From contig OX123199.2 of assembly GCA_944739405.2 (NCBI GenBank), positions 919,898-983,897 on the forward strand: 64,000 nt of DNA. The letters run 5' to 3'. Of the stretch, positions 45,646 through 56,213 are shown piece by piece. The notes beneath the pieces were generated by a model that was not told the DNA's origin, did not search any database, and saw only the letters and a list, made by a program, of their open reading frames with translations. The translations under genes were made by a program, and so were the position numbers. Position 1 is the stretch's first letter; the number at the start of each line of letters is the position of its first letter. Source of the stretch: Euclidia mi (taxonomy: Eukaryota > Arthropoda > Insecta > Lepidoptera > Erebidae).

Positions 45646-46430
45646 ATCATCATCATCATCAGCCTGCTGTAGTCCACTGCTGGATATAGGCCTCTCCAAT
45701 GGCACGCTACTGGGCCCGATTTTCGGCTCTTTGTATCTGGATACACGCAACACGCTTTGCGTATATCGTCACTCCACCTAGCCGGAGGGCGTCCTACACT
45801 ACGTTTCCCAAGTCGTGGTCTCCACTCTAGAACACGACTACTCCAACGGTTATCAGTTCTACGACAAATGTGACCAGCCTACTGCCACTTCAACTTGTTA
45901 ATTCTCTGAGCTATGTCGATTACCTTTTTCTGTCGGATCACTTCAGTATGAATTTGATCCTTCAGAGAAACTCTGAGCATAGCCCTCTCCATAGCTCGCT
46001 GAGCGACCTTAAATTGGTGACTAGTCGCACCTTCAGGGTCCACGTCTCGGCACCTTAAGTCATAACGGGTTGAACGCACTCGTTGAATACTTGCATTAAG
46101 GCTTTGCGGTAGGGATGACCAAAAGACTTGACGGAGTTTCCTATATGCTGCCCATACATATAATATACATAGGACATACGCCAGCACCCACGGCATGCTC
46201 CGCCATAGGAAAGCGATGCGCCTCGCTCCGACATAGGAATGTCGGAGCGAGGCGCATCGCTTCCGAATTATGGCATAGAAGTCGTCAAACCCGCGCGTTG
46301 GCAAACATGCCTGATGCGCTAAAAAATCGCGGCAGACCCACAAACATCCTGAAAGCTTTGTTATACTGTATGTGCAGAGCGTTGTATGCCCTTCGTGTAT
46401 ATTTGATCCACAGACTGCACGTGTAGAAGT
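45646..46430 (-). pseudogene. RTE LINE (BovB-type) 3' end, rearranged
   Basis: The left end is the typical 3' terminus on the minus strand (CATCATCATCATCAGCC tail; GTCCACTGCTGGATATAGGC). Coding on the minus strand from ~46343 down to 45879 includes GKLRQVFWSSLPQ-like AYRKLRQVFWSSLPQSL, DPEGATSHQFKVAQRAMERAML and EVIRQKKVIDIAQRINKLKWQ. The upstream part (46110-46430) is scrambled and contains the 24-bp-arm hairpin at 46211-46262. Same family as 42206-43672. Confidence 0.8.
46211..46262. repeat. Perfect hairpin, 24-bp arms, 4-base loop
   Basis: The arm 46211-46234 (begins AAGCGATGCGCC, ends TCCGACAT), loop AGGA, is mirrored exactly by 46239-46262. GC-rich and inside an RTE remnant, so it is probably a local inverted duplication rather than a functional RNA. 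Confidence 0.9.
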
Positions 46431-47129
46431 TTTGGCAGTAGTTTATGTCATCCTTAATGGATAACTGATATAAGTAAATCTGGTCTTTAAACCGAGAAAA
46501 TAAATTTTATTGGATTTGATTTTTTACTTAAAACAAATCTCACTATATTGTTCGGTTTAATTAACCCCTTGAACGCAGATCTACGCGAGACACAATAGCT
46601 TTTTAATTGTGTCTGGTATTCCGGCATACAAGAGGTTAATCTATTTAATTTTATACGTTATAGTATTTTTATTATTAAAACAAAGATAAATGAAATCAAA
46701 ATCAATTATAAAACTCGATTCGAATCAATCAATCGCAAATTACGAGATCGCATCACATTACTCTAGACAGAATAAAAAGTGTTTGCATAATGACTAAAAG
46801 GGGAATTTCGTATAAAAAAATTACTTGTTTCGACGAACTCCAAATGATCTACCACTTCAAATTTTGTGCTATACATTTAACAATAAATTATATTAAAATA
46901 ATAACTATACAGAGTGTAAAAAGACCCTTAACGAAAACTGAAATCCCATGTTGTACCAATCACTACGAACATTTTTTACTTCGGCACCATACCTGGGAAA
47001 GGTTGCATATAACAAAATCAAAACTTTTCTGAGCAAATTTCAAAAGAACAACGTACAAATCAACAAAGTTTAAAATAACGATGGTCATTTGATCAAAAGT
47101 TCAGCTGACCAAAGTCTGGAGTATCAATG
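46431..47129. other. Non-coding stretch with small foldback
   Basis: AT-rich. Only the foldback at 46560-46640 is structured. Confidence 0.45.
46560..46640. repeat. 81-base foldback repeat
   Basis: Outer arms ATTAACCCCTTG and CAAGAGGTTAAT (one mismatch) and an inner perfect stem AGACACAAT/ATTGTGTCT (46588-46596, 46606-46614). It has the shape of a miniature inverted-repeat element. Confidence 0.6.
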
Positions 47130-47345
47130 TTTATATTATTTACTAGAGGACGCCAGCAGATACGCTAACATTTTTTTAAATTTACCCGTTTTGGCCGATC
47201 CTGTGGGAATTGCCGGAAATCCCTTCTTAGTGCACTCCTACGGTCCCCAAGGAACATACATGTCAAATTTCAGCTTCTTACGCCCAATAGTTTCGGCTGT
47301 AGCGTGTCTGTCAGTCAGTCAGTAACGCAAGGATTTTATATATTA
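47130..47345 (+). repeat. Dispersed-repeat fragment
   Basis: CCGATCCTGTGGGAATTGCC, a CAAATTTCAGCTTCTTACG-type phrase and TCTGTCAGTCAGTCAGTAAC resemble a widespread insect repeat (recollection). Coding-like frames in it are not credible. Confidence 0.45.
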
Positions 47346-47931
47346 AGATTACACTATTGACCAAATCGTTTAAGTACAAAATCCCTAGTGCTAGCTTAGG
47401 TGCGACGAACTAAATAAATAGGTTATGTTAGGTTCTCTTTTGACCCTTAACTCAAAAATAGGAGCCCTGCGAAGCAAGGCTCCTATTTTTTTACAGCAAC
47501 ATATTTTTTTACAGTCGGACCTAACCCTAGGCACTCGAATGCAAAGAAATCATTATTAGTCTAGTGAAACATTAGTTTAAATAAAGTTAGTGGTATCTAT
47601 CCAAGGTATATATCCAAGAAGGTGAGTAGGAGTTTGAATACTAGAAGTAGGTGTAAAAGTGATATAAAATGAATAGAGAATGGCACAACGTAAAATTTTC
47701 TGTATATATTATAGACATGTAAGTATAATATAGGATAATAGTATGAAATTTTATTATAAATATATATTACAGTGTTCTAATTATGTATAGAAATTGTAAA
47801 GTTAGGTATGTGAAGCTTTTTGTGTTTCTAGTAAATATCTCTTTAGATACATAACAAAGCTCTTTTTGGATTTTGGGCTGCGGATTGGCGGTGGAAGATT
47901 ATTCCAGCAGTGTGTTGCGGCATATTTGAAG
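47346..47931. other. Non-coding stretch
   Basis: AT-rich; contains the hairpin at 47454-47490. Confidence 0.45.
47454..47490. repeat. Hairpin, 17-bp arms with one mismatch, 3-base loop
   Basis: AAAAATAGGAGCCCTGC, loop GAA, then the near-exact complement ending in a T run. It looks like a bacterial terminator but lies in insect repeat DNA with no gene before it. Confidence 0.75.
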
Positions 47932-48690
47932 CTACCTCTGAAGTCGTTCATCTACTGTTACAAAATCAATCATAATTCTTCTAACATTTTTCGCCTCACG
48001 TGTATACAAATGTATCCTTTTGTGATCAAACATGGTGTTTGTCACACAAAGGCTCCACTCCAAACAAACCTCAAGCAGTTCTTTCCTATTTTCGTTCACA
48101 CTCTTATCACCGAATCTACCTAAAACTTTCAAATCCATCTCGCTTTACTCCCACCCATCCATTGAAATCACCTAACAAATTCAATCTCTCGTTATCCTTA
48201 CAGGTCCTCAGAATCTCTCTTAAACTCTCCCAAAACTCCTGCCTTTCGTCTTTATCTTGTTGTGACATACCCGTTACTATATTGACCAGGCCGTAAACCC
48301 CTACAATAAGAAGACGAGTAAGTCCTACTTTCATTCTCATCCATAGTAGCCTTGCATTTACACATTCAAACGCTTTTACGCACTCATTTATTTGCGCAGA
48401 CAATATTAAGCCAACTCCCTTGCAGGCTCTGGTGGTACTATCTACTCCGGACCAATACGCCGTGTAGCTGCCATGCTTTGTAGTGTCACATCCTTTCTTT
48501 TTCGTTTCATTCACACACAGAACATCAATCTTTCTATCATCCATCATCTGGCATACTTCATCCAATTTTCCGTCCATTCCACCGCCAACATTCAAAATCG
48601 GCTTTCCGTAGGCCGCTTTTCGCCCTCGCGGGAAACGAGACGTGACAGGTTGCGAACCGTGTCGCCGCCATTTGAAGAATAATTAATGTC
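47932..48690 (-). pseudogene. RTE LINE (RTE-1 type), endonuclease half
   Basis: Minus strand. An ATG at about 48595 starts MNVGGGMDGKLDEVCQMMDD, then DVLCVNETKKKG (endonuclease motif), VNARLLWMRMKVG and LNLLGDFNGWVGVKRDGFES. A frameshift near 48130 is followed by VLGRFGDKSVNENRKELLEV and MIDFVTVDERLQR (48138-47932). This is the APE-type endonuclease that nicks target DNA. The reverse transcriptase half is missing at its 3' side, the opposite of the usual 5' truncation, so deletion or rearrangement is implied. The 5' leader continues to ~49057. Confidence 0.82.
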
Positions 48691-49057
48691 TGTCCTCATA
48701 GCGTTCCCACGAGTAATAGGGATTTAAAAGGTCCATCCCCGCAGAGCCCTGTACGGGGGTAAGATGGAATCCTAGCTGTGCCCTGTGACCACCAACACAG
48801 GCACCCTCCGTTTGAGACCAGCTTGCCCTCTGGCCACGAATCCCTCGGCACGGGTCGGTTTACACCTTAGATCGTGGTTTTGTGTCGGGTATGCTCTCTG
48901 AAAGTTGGTTTAATTTCGGAGTTTTCCTTCTCTTAGACAGGTTGCCAACCAAGGCTAACGAGGCCCATCTCCCCGAACGTTTGGTTTAATTTCGGAGTTT
49001 TCCTTCTCCTAGACAGGTTGCCAACCAAGGCTAACGAGGCCCATCTCTCCGAAAAGT
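48691..49057 (-). repeat. RTE-1 5' leader with 76-bp tandem repeat
   Basis: GC-richer sequence upstream of the endonuclease start. Two nearly identical 76-base units begin at 48907 and 48983 (GGTTTAATTTCGGAGTTTTC), covering 48907-49057. Tandem units in a LINE leader can act as promoter modules; that role is inference here. Confidence 0.65.
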
Positions 49058-49115
49058 ACTTCTACTAGTACTCTAGTAGGTACTAGTAGTACTAAGTACT
49101 AGTACTTCTAATATA
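49058..49115. repeat. Simple TACTAG-rich repeat
   Basis: Low-complexity run of TACTAGTA/AGTACT units, self-complementary. Confidence 0.7.
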
Positions 49116-49149
49116 AATAAATTCATTAAATGCATTCAGAAACTTTCGT

Positions 49150-49662
49150 TTAGTGAAGTCTATAGAACCATGACAGCGGATGATGATTTCAATTAATTTC
49201 ACCATCTGTTTAAGTTGTTCTATGACCTATGCTTTCTGTCTATAAAAGTCAAAGTTCCTATACACAAACGGCCACAGTGGATATCAAAAGGTATTAGAGT
49301 TTGTTCAAAGCGTAAACGTCAAATTTTGTGGCAATACAGAAAAACACCAAACATAGCACTTAAGGACTCATATAAAGCTTATAGTAAATGACTAAAAAGA
49401 ATAATTCAGCTAACTCAAAAATCACAAAATAGTTACTATGTTGAAACTGCAAAAAACAAAGCGAAAGCCACGTGGAAGGTCATAAATAATTATAAAGCTA
49501 ATACAGACCCACAAAAAATTGATAGAATTATTTTGAACAATTTAGCCATCACTGACTCACTTAGAATAGCTAATGAAGTCAATATTTTTTTTGCAACCAA
49601 AGTGCAAAGCACACAACCTGTTGGGATGAACCCCCAGATTACGTACAATAATCCAAACTAAT
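49150..49662 (+). pseudogene. CR1-like LINE, segment between endonuclease and reverse transcriptase
   Basis: Reads RPQWISKGIRVCSKRKRQ, LWQYRKTPNIALKDSYKAY, YYVETAKNKAKATWKVINNY and IANEVNIFF, the usual linker before the reverse transcriptase of CR1/jockey-type LINEs, with one stop and minor damage. The continuation reappears at 51885 after a ~2.2-kb block of other repeats. Confidence 0.78.
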
Positions 49663-49664
49663 TT

Positions 49665-50285
49665 TTTACTAGCTTTTGCCCGCGGCTTCGCGCGCGTCTA
49701 ATTTGGGTAACACATACCTATCTACTTTCAGTCTCAAGTTGTGTAAAGACACTCCTGATTATTCTAAAGAGTCAGAAGCTCAATAGGGTACAAAGTAACT
49801 CGGTCTGTATCCATGACAAATGTCAAAGCCATATTTCAATACATGTCCAATATATATCTATAAACACTTTCGCATTTATAATTTTAGTAGGTAGGGCAAA
49901 TCGTTTCAGCCGTTTAAGCGCTGTATATAATTATTAGTTTAGATAATTATGTGAACAATGTAATCACCGTGCATAATATGACAATATGTATGATGTGACA
50001 GAACTGACAGATAGCACATGCCATGCAAATGCGCAGCACTCAATTATTCGCGCATGCGTTCTTACTTCCAAGAGAGACATTTCTGCTGTACAAATTTCTA
50101 TCCTCCCTTCAATCCCTACATGTTTAATTTTTGCAACTTATGGTAGCCTATGTCCGTCTCCATGGTCTAATACACATATCTCTATATTAAATTTCAACAA
50201 AATCGGTTCTGCCGTTTTCGCGTGAAATCGGAACATACATACACACATACACACTTTCGATTTCGAATTTATAATATTAAGTAGG
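49665..50285 (+). repeat. High-copy lepidopteran repeat inserted in the LINE
   Basis: Opens ACTAGCTTTTGCCCGCGGCT and closes with ATACATACACACATACACAC ... TTTATAATATTAAGTAGG, an arrangement I know from many lepidopteran loci. Coding frames in it are not real genes. Confidence 0.6.
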
Positions 50286-50490
50286 GAAGTAGGGATAGTA
50301 GGGATATCATTAGAGACTTTCTTTATACACAACATTATCTAACTGTTTTACCACCTTCATATAGAACATGTAAATTATTTTTACCGCTTACTCGTGAACA
50401 TGCCACATAAAACTGACCATGTGAAAAACAACATGTTCGGGGGTCGATTCTAGCTGTTTCAAGTCTGTCCCTGCGATTTATTTAGAAAAT
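50286..50490 (-). pseudogene. Helitron helicase fragment
   Basis: Minus strand. NKSQGQ is visible near 50475 in one frame, then ETARIDPRTCCFSHGQFYVA and CSRVSGKNNLHVL in the next. These are the terminal helicase motifs, as at 38929-39378. Only ~200 bases remain. Confidence 0.75.
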
Positions 50491-50788
50491 ACACACAGGG
50501 CTACGAATATCCAGCCCTGCCGAAAGTAACATAGACCCGTTGAGTTACTCAAGAGAGTTACTGAGTTACTTACTGGTATCTGAATTCAGGCCTCAGTCTC
50601 CCACCCACGGATTCCCACGTGCGTGAGGTGAGGGAATTTGGGAATAATAAGACACCTGTATAAGTACAGAACACAAACGAACGAAAGAAATCAAAGAAAC
50701 ACATCCACATTCATTATTCAAAAGAAACGACAAAGACACCAATCCGACGAAAACGAAAGAAAATTAACCAAGAACGTCATAAATCCAC
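50491..50788. other. Unassigned repeat-region DNA
   Basis: A short open frame (50638-50859) has no domain. Nothing supportable. Confidence 0.4.
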
Positions 50789-51141
50789 GGAGAATCGTAA
50801 CACCGCCATTCAGAAAACGCCATCTATGTTTACACAATTATACAAACCGACCGAGATAGAAAAAAGGATTCATAGTCATTGTTTTTATCATTTAAAATAA
50901 AACGAAATGATTATATAAAAAATATAAACATAATAATTTGAAATAAAACGGAGAATCTTAACACCGCCATTCAGAAAACGCCATCTGGGTATGTTTACAT
51001 ATACAAACCGACCGAGATAGAAAATAATATGGACTAATCGACAATTTATTGAAAAATGGATTTATAGTCATTGCTTTTATCATTTAAAATGAAATGAAAT
51101 AATTATATAACTATTATATAACGATAATAATTTCAAAATAA
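50789..51141 (+). repeat. Tandem duplication, ~161-bp unit, two copies
   Basis: Units begin GGAGAATC at 50789 and 50950 and share CACCGCCATTCAGAAAACGC, CCGACCGAGATAGAAAA and TAGTCATTG.TTTTATCATT. The second copy carries small insertions. Confidence 0.75.
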
Positions 51142-51479
51142 ATGAGATTGACCGTTTAAATAAGTGGACATTGTAATAAATTTTGACACAGAGACCTTTT
51201 GTTTATGAAAGTGCCGAATATTATACTCTATTATTTTTTAATAACAGAACAGATAATTATTGTCTTTTTTGCAAGAAACATTTATTTTGCTAGAAAATTA
51301 TTTGAAAATAGTGACATCTATCGGTCGGAAGAATAACTATAAATATCCTCGGTCCCAGTAATTTATTTATCGAAAATACGTAAAATATACTGACGAAATT
51401 AAGAATAGCTTCCTGTTTTAAAGTCAGCTAAATAGCCATAAAACACTTTGAAGGTACCTATTTAGACTAACTATACTTT

Positions 51480-51870
51480 TACTAACAAACTTATAATGAT
51501 CATAGAAGCACCACATATATATCCAGTTTTGGATGATCCCCGCTTTGTTTGGGACTACGTACAAAGGAGAGGTCAAGCTGTACACCAAAAACCACTCAAC
51601 CGATTGTGATGTAACATATACTATTTTATAGGTTTGAGTATCCTTTGTACATGAGTGTAAGTTTTATTGAAATCAATTTCGCCATTTTAGAGATTTTTAG
51701 CAACATAGGGAAAGACGTCGGACAGACAGACAGACATTAATTCAAAAAATTATCAAGTATTGCTTTTTAGCATTTTCCTAGATTTTTTAGCTAATTTTCG
51801 TCAAAATATCTTGAATGTACAGACTTTTTCAGCTCTACAGTTTTATTATAGTATAGATGAATCCATGTAG
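51480..51870 (+). repeat. Dispersed-repeat fragment
   Basis: Includes GGTCAAGCTGTACACCAAAA, CAACCGATTGTGATG and a CAGACAGACAGACA run, a combination common in insect repeats (recollection). Non-coding. 51142-51479 before it shows nothing recognisable. Confidence 0.5.
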
Positions 51871-51884
51871 TCCAAAAAATACTT

Positions 51885-53144
51885 GAAATAATAAAATCAT
51901 TGTAAGATAATGCTAGTACAGGATACGATGGAATATGTACTAAAATCCTTAAGACAACGGCAGATATAATTACGCCAGTACAATGTCACATAATTAATAA
52001 ATGCATTGAGGATCGGGTCTTTCCATCTAAGCTAAAAACATCCATTGTGGTGCCAATATTTTAAAAAACAGGATAGACACAATATGAATGACTATAGACC
52101 GATATCTTTAATACCTACATTATCTAAAGTGTTTGAAAAGTTTATATACAAAAATTTATACCAATATTTGGAAAAAAATAAAATACTAGCCAAGGAACAA
52201 ACGGGCTTCAGGCAAAATAAATCTATAAACAACGCTTTATGCACTTTCCTAGAAACGGTGCTGAGAAATATAGATAAGAAAAAGTTAGTCACAGCTCTTT
52301 ACATGGATATGACAAAAGCCTTTGACTGCGTTAGTCATAAAATCCTGATAAATAAACTTGAAGCGTATGAAATACGAGGTAATGCCTTGAATATGATAAA
52401 ATCGTACTTGAGTGATAGGGAACAACAAACGGCAGTATCAACTATACTATTTCGCAATCGTCAAAAATCGAACACAAGCAACTCACAGACCCAATAAAAA
52501 TATGTAGAGGTGTTCCACAGGGGAGTATCTTGGGCCCCCTGCTGTTTAATTTGTATATTAACGATCTCCCTAAATCTGTCAAATGTCCTATGATTCTATA
52601 CGCTGACGATAGTACTGCGATTTTTATAGCTGAAGACCTAAACACTTACGAAGATGAAATAAATTCTACTTTAGAATGCATAGTTGACTGGCTATCTGCA
52701 AGTGATCTTAAAATTTATTTTACTAAAACACATATAATGACATTTACAAATAAACATTCTAAATTAAATACATTAAATATTAAATATAAACAGACTGACA
52801 TAGAAAAAATAAATACAACAAAATTTCTAGGGCTATACATTGATTCAAATATGACCTGGAAGACACACATTGAACATGTATGTACAAAACTAAGCTGATA
52901 TTCGTATGCTCTGTATATGCTTCGCAAGGTAGTTAATCAGAATGTGCTCCTCTCAGCCTATCATGCTTATGTTGGGTTGATACTTAGATATGGCTTAATG
53001 TTTTGGCGCAATGCCACTGATAAAGAAAGTGTCTTTAAAGCACAAAAGAGATGTATCCGGGCCATGTGTGCATTAAAACCCACAGATACTTGCAAACAAC
53101 ATTTTATATATATAAGAATTTTGACATTATCATCTTTATATATA
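51885..53144 (+). pseudogene. CR1-like LINE reverse transcriptase
   Basis: Starts NASTGYDGICTKILKTTAD (about 51910), then DYRPISLIPTLSKVFEKF, motif A ALYMDMTKAFDCVSH (52297-52340), a frame change near 52495, GVPQGSILGPLLFNLYINDL, active site ILYADDSTAIF (about 52595), NTTKFLGLYIDSNMTWKTH, a stop near 52898, and RYGLMFWRNATDKESVFKAQ. Cut at 53144 by the TA-flanked element; it continues at 54363 and 62313. Confidence 0.88.
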
Positions 53145-54360
53145 CAGGGTGTTTGGCACATGGTTGTCCAAATGAATTAGGGATCTGGTTTGGGCCATTG
53201 CCAATGCGTTGGACTCAGGCAAATTAAATTCTGTTTCACAGTTTCAGCGATATGATTTTTTTAAATATTTTAAGGAAAAACCCAAAAATTTGGACTAATA
53301 TTGAAAAAATGAGACGGTGAATTTGACGATAACAAATATACGAAAAGGACGACTTGGTTCCAATTATCTTTACCGCACACTTTTTGAATTTGGAACATCT
53401 TAGTGTTCAGCGCCAAATAAATCGAACGCAAATTTTAGTTTGAATAAAGATTGGCTGGTTCGACAGCCTTTAGACGCGCATAAAAAAAAGAAATCAAATT
53501 AAAAACGCGCGGAATAAACTGTAGGCTAATAAATTTTCATAATTACGAAAATGTCTCAAATGTAAAAAGTATTTAGTTGTTTTTTTATTAGATACTATTT
53601 AATTTCAATTTAAGTAGTTGGTACTCTGTTTTATGAAATAATGATATTACAATGAGGCATCTTTTATTTTCTCATAGTGAATGATGAAAAGTAGAGTGTA
53701 TCACTTGGGTGAAAAATATTATTTTTCCCTCATTTTTTTTTGTATGGCAACAAAAGGTATTAAACGGTAAAAAAAAGATTTTGTGCTGCGCAAGAGTGAA
53801 ATTGCATATTAAATTGTTTCACGTAATTTTAATTCCTTAAATAGGTGCAATGTAGGTAAAACCATCTTCTAATGTTTTCGGCCGGTCGAGAATAATTGTC
53901 ATTTTTTTATTTATTTAGTGAATGCTTTTATAGGCTTATGGTGCATCATTTTAAAGGGTATGAACTGAAGAAGTTTTTAAAGAAGTTGAAAACCTCCATC
54001 ACTATTATTATTATTTTTTTTTTAATTATACAAAATTGAACTTTGTTCCGTTATTAGCTCTTTTCGAAACTTTGACAGCCTGTTATAATTTTTTTACAAG
54101 GTTTCTACAGGAAATAATTATTTTAATAAAATGTAGCAATAGTTAACTAAAATAAAAAGTATCACTTCGATAGCTAAACCCATATTCGTTTAACATTTTT
54201 TCAATATTAGTCCAAATTTCTGGGTTTTTCTTAAAAATATTTAAAAATATCATGTCGCTGAAACTGTGAGACAGAATTTAATTTGCCTGGGTCCAACGCA
54301 TTGGCAATGGCCCAAACCAGATTCCTACTTCATTTGGACAACCATGTGCCAAACACCCTG
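53145..54360. mobile_element. TA-flanked inverted-repeat transposon, no transposase
   Basis: 167-base arms (53145-53311; 54194-54360) begin CAGGGTGTTTGGCACATGG and match closely in inverted orientation. TA lies on both sides within a TATATA target. The interior (53312-54193) has no open frame of note. TA duplication and CAGGG-type ends suggest the Tc1/mariner group. It interrupts the CR1-like reading frame, which resumes in order after it. Confidence 0.85.
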
Positions 54361-54362
54361 TA

Positions 54363-54449
54363 TATATATATATGAAGTTGTACTAGATATTAAAGCTAAC
54401 ATTCACAAATATGAAACTCTAAAAAGTGCTCGACATGTAGATAGACTGC
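54363..54449 (+). pseudogene. CR1-like LINE, short continued segment
   Basis: Reads EVVLDIKANIHKYETLKSAR and HVDRLHL, the expected next residues after the segment that ends at 53144 (compare EVAVFVKSNPHYYKRL at 14365-14832). Ends at the errantivirus LTR. Confidence 0.8.
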
Positions 54450-54709
54450 ACTTAGAACTCACTTTTGGAGAGTCTTTTTAAAAAAAGGAAACAAAATTCA
54501 CACGCGTAAAATATATGTATTTCTAAGAAAGACTAACTTTAAGTTTTACAATATGCGAGTGATTTACGAGAGAGGGAGTGCGCGACGAGAAGGTTGGGAG
54601 GCGACTGACTGGGAGAGTGATGCATGGCTAGAGGCAAATGGATGGAGATGCACGATCATCAGGTTAGGTGCTGAGTAGGCAGAAAGGGGTACAATCTAGG
54701 GATGTAACA
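54450..54709 (-). repeat. 3' LTR of the errantivirus
   Basis: Nearly identical to 62053-62312. It ends GATGTAACA, but its outer start reads ACTTAG where the partner has TGTTAG. Confidence 0.93.
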
Positions 54710-54777
54710 GCCCCCCGGATAAGAGGAAACTTACGGGTGAAAGGTAAGTTGACGATGAAAAATAGGAGTTAGTCAGG

Positions 54778-55740
54778 TTAGGTTCTGCGCAGTTTAGGAG
54801 CTGGAACATCAACGTCGGGATCTGAGGATGACATTTCTATAGGTTCTTCTGTATCGGGATTACATTCCTGTGCCTTAACCAACTTATAATATTTAAACAG
54901 CTTATATAATATGGTTAATACTATAATTAAAACTAATACAATGGTGGTATAAGAATATAAATTACCATAGAGAACTATGTGAGGTTTTTCAATTATCTTG
55001 TCAAGATTAATTTTAATTTGTTCAGTTGTTTTATCATAATTGGTAAGGAGAGAATCCAGGTTATCTATGTTCTTTAAATCTACAAAAGGAGCTTTAATGC
55101 TGTCTTTTAAATATGTTCCTGGACTACAACAGGTATCGTTAATTAATTCGAAGTGCAATACTACTGGTTTTGCATTAATTTCGATATGGCGTCTAGGTAT
55201 TAGTTTATTATCTTTACAATATGCTATACATTGATCGGGTAATGTCAGTATAACAGTACCGGATATAAATGATTCTGTTAAGTCATTATTTGGACATTCT
55301 ATAGTTATTTTGGATTCTTGGCTAATAACATAAATCCATTGATTATTGTGCAATTTATGGAAAGTTTCAAAGTTACCATTAATGAATTCTGTTTTACAGG
55401 TTGGTGGAACAGAAGTTAAAGCTTTTGAGATTATTTCAGTTTCACATATAGGTATTGCTGATGTAGTATAGACATTAGGTATTTCACAAACATAGTATTG
55501 TGTATTCATAACTTTACAATTTGATAGTGTTTCTAATTTAAAATAGGATGACTTGTCTTTGGTTATGCCTAAATATTTAGTAGAGGGTATAATACTAGAA
55601 TACAAGGTATTGTTTACAGTTTTAAGATTCACAGGATAGGGTAAGATGTAATACAGATCAAATTCTTTAGTATTTACTAATGGTATTTGTAGAACAAATA
55701 TGATTTTGTTATTCGTGTAACAGCATGAAACATCGGACAC
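54778..55740 (-). pseudogene. Errantivirus env-like glycoprotein, C-terminal two thirds
   Basis: About 320 residues, rich in Cys and N-glycosylation sites, with one hydrophobic membrane segment near the C-terminus (residues ~265-285, TTIVLVLIIVLTILY) and a short acidic cytoplasmic tail. This is the layout of the errantivirus/baculovirus F-like fusion protein. The N-terminal part is recognisable further upstream (55930-56190, for example AGIYFDPIGSVKI) but separated by stops, frame changes and missing sequence. The region with the signal peptide and the expected cleavage site is therefore not intact, and no functional protein is predicted. It lies directly after the integrase. Confidence 0.75.
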
Positions 55741-56213
55741 TTTTTCTTAAACATGCATGTTATCCAGGACTAACGGGATGGGTAGTTGCTTAGAGCTAGG
55801 AAGAAATCTATAATTATTTACAAGGTCAGAAAATAGTTGTTTAGGAGTAATAATAGAGGGGTACAAAATATTCACACAATATCAGAGTAACGAGACGATA
55901 GTGTTTGGAATATATGATGACATTCACTTTCGTAAAAATCATTACTCTGTTTACATAGGAATTTGGAAGTTCCTAATATATTATTAATATTTTCTAAATG
56001 GAGTTGAACAAATGAAATGTCTCAATAGACATTTCATTTGTGATTACATCAAGTGTGTCATCAGTGATTTTTACAGAACCAATGGGATCAAAATATATAC
56101 CGGCGTTGTTTGATGCTGGCTGGATATATTCTGGATTATTGGATGCCGTGGTAGAATATATGAATCCAAGTCTGGAATGGAAGTAAGTGCAAATTATTAT
56201 TTATACTAAGATA
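55741..56213 (-). pseudogene. Errantivirus env-like N-terminal remnant
   Basis: Coding-like sequence on the minus strand in changing frames (ASNNAGIYFDPIGSVKI, then stops). It links integrase and the longer env frame. Damage includes at least one stop and an apparent deletion near 55990-56030. Confidence 0.6.

Noticed and set aside
47454..47490. Hairpin plus T-run resembling a bacterial intrinsic terminator
   Set aside because: No bacterial genes anywhere; insect repeat DNA on both sides. Kept only as a hairpin.
49986..50225. 79-codon plus-strand frame
   Set aside because: It falls wholly inside a high-copy non-coding lepidopteran repeat.
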